From Helichrysum umbraculigerum (Eukaryota; Streptophyta; Magnoliopsida; Asterales; Asteraceae): a DNA stretch of 64,000 nucleotides. Under the pieces are notes generated by a model that ran no database searches, was not told the origin of the DNA, and saw only the letters and a list, made by a program, of their open reading frames with translations. Shown in pieces: positions 21,401 through 30,204 of the stretch. The stretch spans positions 161,561,759-161,625,758 of the forward strand of contig CATIUR010000003.1 in assembly GCA_949592205.1 (NCBI GenBank), written 5' to 3'. The translations under genes and the position numbers were made by a program. Position 1 is the stretch's first letter. The number at the start of each line of letters is the position of its first letter.

Positions 21401-23099
21401 CCACGACATATGACTCGTCTGAGATTGGAATTTTTATTAGCTTCTTATGACAATCTATATGGGCTTTATTACGACTCAACCAATCCATGCCTAACACAAC
21501 ATCAAACCCATGAATAGGCATCAACAGAAAAGAAGTAGGGAAGCTATGACCCTCAATCAAAATACTAGCTCCAGTAACCGATGTGGTAACTGAAACTAAC
21601 TTTCCATCCGCTACCTCAACCTCAATTGGTTGTAAAATACATGTAGGCGTCAATTTAAGTCTATCACAGAATACCAAGGACATAAAGGAACAATTTTCCC
21701 CTGAATCAAATAAGGCGCACGCCGGTACTGAATTAATAAGAAAAGTACCAGTGATGACGTCCTCGGCTACAACAGCTTCATCCACGGTCATTCGAAAAGC
21801 CCGACCAGTTGGAGCTGGAGGATTCTTTCTTTTCTGGCCAGAAGATGATGATGACCCTCCGACCGTTCCCGATTTTTGCTTCCCTGCCTCTGGACACGCA
21901 CTCGAACGATGTCCTTCTTTGCGACAATTCCAACACACTGGCTTAGGAAAAGGACAATCCTTGATGTCATGACCAAACTGACCACACTTAATACACCTAG
22001 CAGTCTGAGGTGTACAATGTCCCGTGTGCCTAGACTTGCAATTTTGGCACCAATTTGATCTATCCACTGAACCACCAACAACATTTGGTTTACGGTTATT
22101 ACTATTACCTTGCCATTTCTTCTTCCCCTGACCTGACGTAGATTCACCTTTGGGTTTCAATGGGGACTTGTCTTTAATTTCCAAATCATGAGCTCTAATA
22201 TCGCCATCCACAGAACGAGCCAAATCAAAAGCTTGGTTAAGATCACCTGCAAGTCTCACAGTAGTCCGATAAGTATGGGGTAACATTCCAACAAAATGGT
22301 CAATCTTTGTCCTTTCATCCGGTACCCATTGATGTACAAATCTCAACTTATCAGTAAACTGGGAGATAAGGTCCTCCATAGTCATACCATCCGTCAATTG
22401 CATATCCAAGAATTCACGCCTAATGCGAGTCATGTCATACCCGGAGCAATACTTCTTACAAACCGCGTTATGGAAATCGGACCATGTAATGGAAGCTTTT
22501 TGCTGAGGTGTTAAATGAGATGTTATAGAATCCCACCATCCCATTGCCGGTCCCTTTAAAAGTTGTACCGCATAAGTTACCTTGATCTCATCCTCACATC
22601 GGCAAACCTCAAATTTCCTTTCGACATCCCTTAACCAATCCATTGTCACAGAAGGATTTGTACTCCCAAAGAAATCTGAAGGTCCACTAGACTTAAAAGT
22701 CTTAAATGAACATAATTTTTGTTGAGATGGAGGAGGAAATACCGGAAACTGAAATCCCGAAGGTCCTGAAGAAGAAAAAGGAGCTGATGTCTGGTAGCGA
22801 GTAGGTAGTGGCATAGAAAACTGTGATGTCACCAACGGAGGTGTAATCGTATTAACAGCCGGAATCTGCCGGGATGTTCTAGCTTGTTGTTCGTATAACT
22901 CCTTATATTTGTTTAACTCATCCTCCAAGTACAAAGTGTACTCATCACGGCTCAATTCATTTGCAGGGAGTGTAGTACTAGTCGGACCTTGGCTTTGAGA
23001 CTGAAATTCAGGAGGAGAGTCTCTCGTTCCAGAAGCATTGATCGGAGTACTGGTCGGAGCGTTATTTTCTGCCATATCCTGTATCACAACACATCTCAT
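18417..23099 (-). CDS. Gag-Pol polyprotein, copy B (intact chromovirus)
   Basis: This is one uninterrupted 1560-codon frame. In order: Gag capsid-like region (about 110-300); two CCHC knuckles (CIKCGQFGHDIKDC, CWNCRKEGHRSSAC, about 369-403); aspartic protease with FDSGEN (about 464); reverse transcriptase with YRELNKRTIKNKYPLP and catalytic FIDD (about 800); RNase H (VYCDASHAGLG); integrase HHCC finger (HKSRLSIHPGSTK..CHICSQ); the D-D-E core (TMDFV, VSDRDSRF, TDGQSE); and a C-terminal chromodomain (LVKWNHSLGPNLTWE) that in this family guides integration to heterochromatin. The protease motif has Glu where DSGA is expected; elements C and D have Ala. LTRs, primer-binding site and polypurine tract are all present, so apart from the protease question the element looks recently active. 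Confidence 0.95.
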   Translation of the reverse strand: MRCVVIQDMAENNAPTSTPINASGTRDSPPEFQSQSQGPTSTTLPANELSRDEYTLYLEDELNKYKELYEQQARTSRQIPAVNTITPPLVTSQFSMPLPTRYQTSAPFSSSGPSGFQFPVFPPPSQQKLCSFKTFKSSGPSDFFGSTNPSVTMDWLRDVERKFEVCRCEDEIKVTYAVQLLKGPAMGWWDSITSHLTPQQKASITWSDFHNAVCKKYCSGYDMTRIRREFLDMQLTDGMTMEDLISQFTDKLRFVHQWVPDERTKIDHFVGMLPHTYRTTVRLAGDLNQAFDLARSVDGDIRAHDLEIKDKSPLKPKGESTSGQGKKKWQGNSNNRKPNVVGGSVDRSNWCQNCKSRHTGHCTPQTARCIKCGQFGHDIKDCPFPKPVCWNCRKEGHRSSACPEAGKQKSGTVGGSSSSSGQKRKNPPAPTGRAFRMTVDEAVVAEDVITGTFLINSVPACALFDSGENCSFMSLVFCDRLKLTPTCILQPIEVEVADGKLVSVTTSVTGASILIEGHSFPTSFLLMPIHGFDVVLGMDWLSRNKAHIDCHKKLIKIPISDESYVVARGERERGSIPLISMMKARKSLAKGCDSYLAYVVDAKLEKKAISNVRVVSEYSDVFPDELPGLPPVREVEYKIELIPGSTPVAKAPYRLAPSEIREMMNQIQELLDKGFVRPSSSPWGAPVLFVKKKDGTFRMCIDYRELNKRTIKNKYPLPRIDELFDQLQGSSFFSKIDLRSGYHQVRVRGEDIPKTAFRTRYGHYEFLVMPFGLTNAPTIFMDLMNRVCRPFLDKFVIVFIDDILVYSKSESDHEVHLRLVLDTLRKEKLYAKFSKCEFWLREVQFLGHIICENGVKVDPSKIEAVMNWQSPKSPSEIKSFLGLAGYYRKFIKDFSKIAGSLTKLTRKDVKFLWGDQQESAFQTLKQMLCQAPVLALPDGSEDFIVYCDASHAGLGCVLMQRDRVIAYASRQLKPHEINYPTHDLELAAVVFALKIWRHYLYGTKCVICTDHKSLQYMFTQKELNMRQRRWLELIKDYDCEIRYHPGKANVVADALSRKGKSERVCLMRLEISSDLIDKLKLAQMEALLDHNLKSEIMLKRKDLLVEDSRGLKTFQSRVWVPLFGGLRDVILMEAHKSRLSIHPGSTKMYLDLKPLYWWPTLKLDVARIVESCHICSQVKTEHQKPYGALKQLEIPEWKWEHITMDFVTKLPRTVKGNDMIWVIVDRLTKSAHFLATCETASLSKLAQLYINEVVIRHGIPLSIVSDRDSRFVSGFWQKLQRELGSRVNLSTAYHPQTDGQSERTIQTLEDMLRACVLEFGGSWDSHLPLVEFAYNNSFHSSIGMPPYEMLYGRRCRTPTCWLEAGEKQFAGPDIVQITADKVAIARDRLKAARDRQKQYADPRYRPVSFVEGELVYLKVSPWKGVIRFGKRGKLAPRYIGPFKIRHVVNDQTVSLDLPPELSGVHDTFNVCYLRKCNVEDQSQVLPLQDLRVDLSQRLVEEPVELLDRKVTKLRKKEIPMVLVKWNHSLGPNLTWETESSMRTRYPNLFERGEISGTKSS

Positions 23100-23236
23100 A
23101 ACCCGTTAATTGTTAGTACTCAGCAATACTAACCAAATCATATTCACTAGCTCAATCCCCTTCCCAGGAATGTTTGACTAACACAATTAGATTTGGGATT
23201 GAACAATTAACCCATGTTCAATTCACCCAAACCGTT

Positions 23237-23248
23237 GCTCTGATACCA
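23237..23248 (-). promoter_or_regulatory. Primer-binding site, element B
   Basis: TGGTATCAGAGC (minus strand), initiator tRNA-Met type, lies 3 nt from the LTR. Confidence 0.85.
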
Positions 23249-23546
23249 ATTTATAACACCCTTCTCGAAAATACAAGGATTTTTTTTTTTTTTTTTTTTT
23301 TTTTAATAAAAGGAAGCGCAAGATTTAAATACAAACCATTGGATTGCATATTTACATTTCAAAATGGCAATCCAAATACATACAGTCTTTAAACTAGATT
23401 ATCCTAGACATTACACACGATAAGTTTAGTGTTATAGAAATCCACAACATAATGTCATAACATTAGCAAAGTTAACAAAACAGAGGGAGCTTGTCAAACA
23501 TTCCATTCCTATAGTACTTCTTGCCCACCCACATACCAAAGTAAAC

Positions 23547-24897
23547 CTGCAAGAAGTAATGAGGGATTAGCACGAAGCTAAGTGAATAAATCTCAAACTA
23601 TCAACTAACTTAGCTTAACAAACGAATACAGCAAAGCATAGCAACAGTTAATCATGAAGGATCGGTGGTCCTTGGAGTACCCTCATGCCGCGGTGGTTCC
23701 CCAAGTAACACTTAAAACCAACTGAAGGCCAAATCAGTGGCTAAACCGATAGCTTGGTACTATTACTACTTACAACATAATTTCAGTGAACAACACATGC
23801 ACAAAGCACTTATGATGTCCAAGGTAATAGTACACAAACCCAACACACGTTGACCCCCGACATTCATATAGTCCACAACCATCAAGGCAATCAAGGACAC
23901 CAATAATTAAGCTAAATAAAACCATCATGGCAAAATATTAACTTAACAATGAAAAAAGTAAATTCACATTTACCCGTTGTAACCATATTGTTACAACCAA
24001 ATTAGACTGACAGTCCAAGATCCACTCACCCTTGTCGACTGTAGTCTCCACTCAAAGATCTTATCTTATTGAGTCTTCTGGTTATCTGAGAACACGATCA
24101 AAACCCGAGTTAGACTCTCATGTTTAGAATTTATAGTGTAACATTCACATAAACAATGAAGTATAATGCTCATAATATAATTTCAATACTCGTTAAATAA
24201 CATAAACACACAAGTTACAAGTTGTCAAATTCGTCAAAGTAAAACTGACAAACGCGATCCGGGTAAGGTGTGGTTGGATCGCGTTCCTTAACACCAAAAT
24301 ATTCTGTTGCCAAAATACACTTGCAAACGCGATCCGGGACAAGGAGCTGGATCGCGTTCCAAGGAACAAAATCCGCTGACCCAATTTAACACTAGCTAAC
24401 GCGATCCGGATGATAGAGGCTGGATCGCGTTCATACGTACAAAATCATCCTGGGATCAAAATACACATAGCAACGCGATCCGGGCAAGGGTTTCGGGATC
24501 GCGTTCATATGTTTTTCAGCAATGGTTCAGACCTGCAACTAGTTTCAGCTCGAACCAAAAACTCAAATTTCATACAATTCAATCATCAAACACGATTTTG
24601 ACTTATAATTGACCTCTACAAACATGTGTAAACATATAGCAACAACTAATAGCAACATCTAACACCAAGATTTATACATGCATCATGTGTTCACTCTAAA
24701 TTCAACTAGAACCCAATTCATTCAATTTCACATATGAACACACAACTGATTCATCTTAATTGAACATGAAATCAGTTTATAATCAACACACAAACACATT
24801 CAAACATAGATTAACTCAAATTCATCATTTTATCCTATTAATTCAACCAATTCAACCAACTCAAGTTCATACATAAAATGGAGATGATTTCACTTAC
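23547..24897 (-). other. Predicted leader intron in 5' LTR
   Basis: It has the same donor, branch point and acceptor as the middle LTR copy, and the same length of 1351 nt. Confidence 0.5.
24250..24509. repeat. Four-hairpin array in the 5' LTR
   Basis: This is the same four AACGCGATCC/GGATCGCGTT hairpins as at 17291-17550. I noticed no change in any arm. Confidence 0.9.
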
Positions 24898-25660
24898 AAT
24901 GGAGATGTTTATGAGATGAAGAAGATGATGAATATTATGGAAATAAAATCACAGCCTTCTATTTGATGAAATCAGATTTGTAATTTGTTGGAGAGTTTGA
25001 GAAATCAAGAAATCATTGAAGGTGAAAGTGAGAGTTTGAGAGATCAAGTGAAGTGGTGGCAAAAACTGAATTTCCAGGTGTCGACACACCTTATGACTCA
25101 GCTCATTTTGGGTATAAATTATACCCGTCCTAAATCTATTGTCTGGAACCTAAAAACCATTTGCGAGAAATAAGTTTTTATTATACCGTCGACTAAATAA
25201 ATTTAAAACATGTAATAATTCATTTATCACAATAAGCCAATTGACTAATTGACCTATTCATTTAGCTATCAAAATACACCAAGTATTCAAAATACAATTT
25301 AAATAGCAATTAAATTAAGGGAAAATACCGTATTTCAACTAGGCCAATTTTGAGGATGTTACAGAAACTGACAGGCCCGTCCCAACAGTCATCCGTCATT
25401 TTCCTGCCAGTTTCATTTCTCAGGGACCCACACCAATAAACTTAATTAAATAATACACAATCATTAAAATAAAAACACATTTCATTAAAATTAAAAACAT
25501 TAATCCTAATATTTAAAAACATTACAATCCTTAAAAATAAAAACATTACAATCCTAAAAAATAAAAACATTACAATCCTAAAAAATAAAAAACATTAAAC
25601 TCCTAAAAATAAAAACGTTATACTTTAAAAAAAAGTACATTTATTTAAATTTAAACTAGC

Positions 25661-27055
25661 CTAATCCGAGCTCGATTCTTCGTCCGCGGCTTCATTCTCG
25701 TTCTCGTCTTCACCTTCATCTTCATCCTCATTTGTCGTTTTGTAGACATTTCCAAATTCTTCAACGACTTCTTTGCGTGCCAACTTAATAATTTTTAATT
25801 CCTTTTTGGAGGCCCGTTTCGGAAGACTTTTGCAAAGGAAACTCAAAGCCTTAAACGCCGCCTTTTTCATGTTGTTTTTCTTAATCGTTTCAAGTGTGTT
25901 CGCGGCTTTTAAGGCTTGTGATTTAACTGCTTCGATGGCTTCAAGTTTTTCGGACACAACACTACTTCGTGACGAAGAACCGGCATCCGAACTTTGAGAA
26001 GTCTTTGACACTTTTCGACCCGGTGGACGCCGTATAAGGTCGTCACAGAACAAGGTCCTCATGTTGGCTTCTAGAGATGTCGGGATGTCGTTCGAGCCAA
26101 GATCAGTGGCTTCGAATTCAGTTTCGGGTTGGAACGGGCGTTTGTTGCTCATCACCCCTTGCTCTGTGAAGAACTTTGGGTAATGTCTTAGAACCTCCCA
26201 ACAACTCTCATAGCCAAATTTCCTTCGCTTTTGGTTGAGAAAAGCTTTCTTCGCCGCATCCATCACATCTTTATCCCCGGCACCGCTTTGATGGCAACCC
26301 TCCCTAAACTTTCTGTGATGGCCTTCGAAAGTTCGCACGTCGTGAGCTATTTTGTTCCATTTGCCCGTTAGTTGGTTGAGGTTACGTTTCGTCGGGACAA
26401 TCGAATTGTAATCCGAATTCACACTTCGCCAAAAACTTTCACTTGTTTGATTGTTTCCGATGACGCCATTTTCAGAACAATGTATCCACCGTTCGGCCAA
26501 GATTCTCGCTTCCTCGTCGGACCAACTAACTTGAACCCGAAGTGGTGCGTCCGGATTTTTTCTTGGTTTTTTACCCTTTTTCTTAGGGGCCTCGGGTTGG
26601 ACTTCGGGTTCGGACTCGGGTTCTTGTTCGGGTTCGGATTGGTTTTCGGGCTCGGACTCGGAACTGTCGAGAAGGTGTTGATGTTGGGTTTCGGGTACGA
26701 CGAAATTTGGAGGGGTAGGTGTTGCTTGGTAGCCGTGTGGGTTTGATGAGGAGGTGCCATGGTATGTGTTTGGTGAATAATCCATGGAAGGTGTGAATTG
26801 CGGGTTTTGATACCACCCGGGATGTTGGTAATTTCTTCGTGGGTCGTCGGGTAACATATGATATGGGTTTGCAATTGGTGCAAAATGCGCAAAGCCCGTC
26901 GGTGGATGTTGAAAATTATTTGGATTTGGTAGCGGGGTGTTCATCAAGTTTTGCCACATATCGTAGCCAACTTGTTCTTGCTCATTTTGGTTTGATTTGG
27001 ATTTGGATTTTGGTTTGGTTTTGGATTTGGAATTGTTGGTGTTATTGTTTGACAT
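25661..27055 (-). CDS. Harbinger-associated SANT/Myb-like ORF (NAM-associated type)
   Basis: This 464-residue protein is of the type plant databases often mislabel as glutathione S-transferase T3-like. In PIF/Harbinger transposons, ORF1 proteins of this kind bind DNA and work with a separate DDE transposase. Visible parts: a low-complexity Asn/Lys/Ser and Pro-rich N-terminus (1-140, with SEPEQEPESEPEVQPE); a Lys-rich stretch KKKGKKPRKN that may be a nuclear signal; a SANT/trihelix-like domain at about 170-290 (VSWSDEEARILAERWI..LTGKWNKI); a coiled-coil-like Lys-rich region (365-430); and an acidic tail. It lies inside the TIR element at 11957-27431 with a TATA box about 75 bp upstream. No transposase ORF accompanies it. 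The frame is intact, so it may be recent or retained. Confidence 0.85.
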   Translation of the reverse strand: MSNNNTNNSKSKTKPKSKSKSNQNEQEQVGYDMWQNLMNTPLPNPNNFQHPPTGFAHFAPIANPYHMLPDDPRRNYQHPGWYQNPQFTPSMDYSPNTYHGTSSSNPHGYQATPTPPNFVVPETQHQHLLDSSESEPENQSEPEQEPESEPEVQPEAPKKKGKKPRKNPDAPLRVQVSWSDEEARILAERWIHCSENGVIGNNQTSESFWRSVNSDYNSIVPTKRNLNQLTGKWNKIAHDVRTFEGHHRKFREGCHQSGAGDKDVMDAAKKAFLNQKRRKFGYESCWEVLRHYPKFFTEQGVMSNKRPFQPETEFEATDLGSNDIPTSLEANMRTLFCDDLIRRPPGRKVSKTSQSSDAGSSSRSSVVSEKLEAIEAVKSQALKAANTLETIKKNNMKKAAFKALSFLCKSLPKRASKKELKIIKLARKEVVEEFGNVYKTTNEDEDEGEDENENEAADEESSSD

Positions 27056-27130
27056 TTTTTAGAAGTGAAAATGATAAAAGATAGAGAGAAATGGTGATGT
27101 TTGAGTGTATAGTTTGAAAGATATATGGAG

Positions 27131-27140
27131 TATTTATATA
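27131..27140 (-). promoter_or_regulatory. TATA box of the Harbinger ORF
   Basis: Minus strand TATATAAATA lies about 75 nt upstream of the start codon at 27055. Confidence 0.6.
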
Positions 27141-27565
27141 GGATTTAAAAAATATATATATATTAAAAAAAAGAGCCGTTAGTTTTGCCCGTTGTTTTTT
27201 AATTTTTTTTAATTTTAATTTTAAATTTTTTTACAAACGGTTAGTTTTTTTAAAAAACAATTTTTTTTTTTTATTTTCTCTCGGACCCGCACGGCCCCAC
27301 CTCGATACACAAATGGCTCGTCGGATATCCGACGGAAGAAACCGACGGACCTAACCGACGGCGCCGTGCCATCGGTGTCGGTTCCGTCGGTTTCAACCGA
27401 CGGAAACCGACGCCTACCGTTGGGAGTCGTCTAATCATGAAACATACCTATTTATAGCAATACTTTATTTAAAAACACTTGAACCCACTTACCCACGATG
27501 AAATTGATAACGTGTCAAAATATAATTAGAAAACCTAAGAGTCAAGACAACAATGTGTCGATGCA

Positions 27566-27736
27566 GGTTGCGTTGGTTCGCGGAATTTTTTATGAAATTG
27601 AAATTTATCAAAGGAATGCAAATTTTTTTGGGTGAAGGAATTTGATGATTTTCAATTCAATTCATAGTTGAACCAAACAACATTCTGGAATGGAATTGAT
27701 ATTTCAATTCCAGGATTCTGCGAATCAAATGCAACC
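27566..27736. mobile_element. Probable small MITE, about 171 bp
   Basis: Imperfect inverted ends GGTTGCGTTGGTTCGCGGAA and GGTTGCATTTGATTCGCAGA (complement) with AATTGAAAT inner repeats make a foldback. I could not identify a convincing target duplication, so the superfamily is open. Confidence 0.5.
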
Positions 27737-28326
27737 TTACACCATTTGTGTCTGCTAGTCGTGGGATGACCGATAGTCACATCAATGTCCAGATCAAAGA
27801 GATGGATTGATCATTGATAGACATAAATCATCAATATTACAAATAAAATAGTTTGGTTTGGTACCATTTTATCAGTTCAATCCAAACCCCTAGTTTCTCA
27901 TTAAGTCGGGTACTACCAACACTATACAATGCATCAACGATTCATTGAGTTTCGAAAGGATGAAGTATTTGAATAGTTCGATTCAACTTATTTTGACGCG
28001 TTATCTAACTGTTTCTGAACCACATATCGATAAGTATTTCCGTCCTCTGCATAATGGTGGATGTTTATATACACATATTAGGCACTGCTAATTCAATTGG
28101 TAGTAAGAAAATAATATCAGACGATGTACTAATTATCCGTAAAAAAAATATTATCAAACGATATTTTATTGATATGGGCAAGAAATTAGTGAAATACAAT
28201 TGCCAATATTGAATTCAATAATCAATAACTAAATATATGTAACCATGGATAATTAGACAATAATCTAAACATAAGACCAAAATAGTTTCAAACAATCCGC
28301 TTCTAAAACAACCAATTCGAAAAATC
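27737..28326. other. Intergenic, 3' flank of paralogue 2
   Basis: No gene seen. 28040-28326 matches the 3' flank of paralogue 1 (8195-8500), marking the duplication. Confidence 0.55.
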
Positions 28327-28935
28327 CTAAAGAACATTGGCCTTTTGAGAGTAGTGTTTGGTAAATTTTGGCATTGGATCATCACTTGATATATTCCAAA
28401 TCTTTTGAAGCTTGTCACACGAACGAGTTGGAAGCTTCTTCGAGTATCCTTCCTGCGTCATCACTTTAAACCACCAGAGCTCATTAACGCAATTATCTTC
28501 AAGCAATGCCATGTAAGAAGCCGTGATTCTTTTCTCAATGTCGTCTCGAAGATGACCTCCAACCGGATACATTCGATTGAACTCAACTAACGACTTCACA
28601 TAAAACTCGATTCCAGATTCTTTAGTGATCATCGGGACGTTGTACTCTTTATTCATTACTAACGAATAAGGCAAAAGACTTGCCATATATAACGAATGAA
28701 TGTATATGATGCCAAATAGTAATAATATTATGATAAACACCATCACTAAAAAGACGCATAAAGGTTCGTCGTTCTTTGCATCATGTTTTATACCTGATTC
28801 TTTATCTTTATGGCTTACCCCTCCAAAAAATTTCTTAAATTCGTCGATGAAATCAGGGGGGTTAGGCAACGGAACTTGTTCCTTGGTATCTGCCTGCGGC
28901 TCGTGTTTTTCGACTTTGACATACCCATCGTCCAT
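28327..28935 (-). CDS. Uncharacterised single-pass membrane protein (paralogue 2)
   Basis: This 202-aa homologue of 8507-9043 belongs to a family I do not recognise. The N-terminus (DGYVKVEKHEPQAD) is conserved, followed by an acidic/polar linker that is longer than in paralogue 1 and includes FIDEFKKFFGGVSHK. One hydrophobic segment lies at about residues 59-80 and contains IIILLLFGIIYI. The conserved C-terminal block follows (GIEFYVKSL, RDDIEK, LLEDNCVNELWWFKVM, GYSKKLPT, LQKIWNISSDDP). It extends eight residues past the end of paralogue 1. A conserved 5'-UTR intron (28951-29129) precedes the ATG. It probably neighboured the carrier gene at 34.9 kb before transposons separated them. Membrane anchoring is inferred from hydrophobicity alone. 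Confidence 0.75.
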   Translation of the reverse strand: MDDGYVKVEKHEPQADTKEQVPLPNPPDFIDEFKKFFGGVSHKDKESGIKHDAKNDEPLCVFLVMVFIIILLLFGIIYIHSLYMASLLPYSLVMNKEYNVPMITKESGIEFYVKSLVEFNRMYPVGGHLRDDIEKRITASYMALLEDNCVNELWWFKVMTQEGYSKKLPTRSCDKLQKIWNISSDDPMPKFTKHYSQKANVL

Positions 28936-28950
28936 GATGCAATAATAAAT

Positions 28951-29129
28951 CTGTTAATTAAAAACAGTAAAAATAAGATATAATCAAAATTCTTAAACGT
29001 AAAATCTTGTTACCTAAAGAAGAAAAAAGATAAAACTTTACCATATAATAATAATAATAATAATAATAATTTATAATTTACTCCAAAATCAAAACCGAAA
29101 ATAATAATTTTAAGAATTTTAAAAATTAC
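28951..29129 (-). other. Predicted 5'-UTR intron of paralogue 2
   Basis: Minus strand donor CTAAAG|GTAATTTTT and acceptor TTAACAG|ATTTATTATTGC match the paralogue 1 intron boundaries. An ATT microsatellite (29046-29071) lies inside. Confidence 0.6.
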
Positions 29130-29523
29130 CTTTAGATCGTATACTAGAATCGACGTTCTTGGCTTGTGGATGATAGATACTTTTGAGTCCTTTTTATAAT
29201 AACAGTTTCTATAACAACATGCCCTAGTAATTTCGAGTGTAATTTCCAAGCCCATTAATTCTGCAAATTTAAAGGCTAGCTTGATGTTATCTTAGCCCAA
29301 TTCGTTTTTAATTCAATTTTAGATTGTTATACATACACGGTTTATTTTTTATAGAAACAGTTATACATACACGGCTTATTTTTTAGAGAAAAAGTGAACA
29401 AAACCGTGTAAGAAAGAAAACTCGTACGAGTCAAACTAACACACAATTGTAATTTACTTGAAAAAGTAAAGTTAAAATAAATAAATAAATAACATCTAAA
29501 TATATCTTCTAATCTAATCTAAA
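29130..29523. other. Upstream flank of paralogue 2
   Basis: This contains the conserved non-coding exon (29130 to about 29180) and the GATGTTATCTTAGCCC site, which is the empty site of the MITE at 11522. The rest is AT-rich with no gene. Confidence 0.55.
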
Positions 29524-30204
29524 TCTAAATATTAATAAAAGAAAACCTTTACTACTCAATTTTTTTGAAAATTAGGGAGCTCTATCTTTAAATTAATATT
29601 AAATAATAATTTAATCAATCAGTTAATTAATTATATGATCTGATATACTCCTACGTCAAAGTGAGGTCCTAAAAAAATCTATTAACGTAAATTTAAATTT
29701 AAATTCCACATTTGTATATATCTCAAAATATTATGGTAGCGTAAAAAAGTAGGTCAATATTTCATACTAATAGTTTTTTCCGGTGTGCACATAGTAATTA
29801 ATTAAGTAACACAAATTATTTTCTATTTATTTATAAATCTCAATTATCAAATAATTCAAAATTTAGGACAAAATATATATTCAAGGGCGTGAGATTCAAA
29901 TTAAACAAAAAATATATATGAATCCATTCTTTATGAAAATTGATAAATCTAATACTTTGAGCTAATTAATGAGAATCACATACACCAAATTTAAAAACTT
30001 ATCAATATAGGTATAAATATCTCTCTATATAAAAATATACGGTCATATATATATTTTTAAATATTACTCCTCATCAATTCTCTTTTATGGTAACAATGTA
30101 TATTGGGGTTTATAATGTATTCGATATTATAAGTTTAGTAGGTCTTTTTGTTTAAGAATCCCATAATCCTTACACTTTTCATTGTTTTTGAATAGGCTAA
30201 AAAA

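Larger units (their letters stand above)
12043..25363 (-). mobile_element. Tandem Ty3/gypsy chromovirus array inside the Harbinger element
   Basis: In transcription order the array is LTR (25363-23252), internal region B, LTR (18404-16297), internal region A truncated within integrase, then a SINE-like tail (12241-12043). The whole is flanked by the 5-bp duplication GAAAC (12038-12042 and 25364-25368), and both outer ends begin TGTAACAYCC. The middle LTR is followed directly by its own primer-binding site, so it is shared between two internal regions, as expected after unequal recombination between LTRs. The lineage is chromovirus, Tekay/Del-like, from the integrase plus C-terminal chromodomain. 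Confidence 0.85.
23252..25363 (-). mobile_element. 5' LTR of the tandem chromovirus array
   Basis: This 2112-bp LTR is near-identical to the middle LTR. It includes the TATA palindrome (25110-25126), a hairpin array (24250-24509), a predicted leader intron (24897-23547) and a T-tract (about 23281-23304). Its outer end TGTAACATCC abuts the GAAAC duplication. Confidence 0.9.
11957..27431 (-). mobile_element. PIF/Harbinger element carrying only a SANT/Myb ORF
   Basis: The terminal inverted repeats are GACCACTCCCAACCGT (left) and GACGACTCCCAACGGT (right, complement strand), flanked by TAA (11954-11956 and 27432-27434), the 3-bp TWA target typical of PIF/Harbinger. The inner sequence GCGCCACATCAGCGCCACATCAGC ties it to the neighbouring MITEs. 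Without the 13.3-kb retroelement insertion (12043-25368) it is about 2.1 kb. It contains one ORF (25661-27055) and no DDE transposase, so it would depend on a transposase in trans. Confidence 0.85.

Noticed and set aside
26372..26746. Plus-strand 124-aa ORF opposite the SANT ORF
   Set aside because: It is the antisense of the low-complexity Glu/Pro/Ser-rich region of the real ORF.
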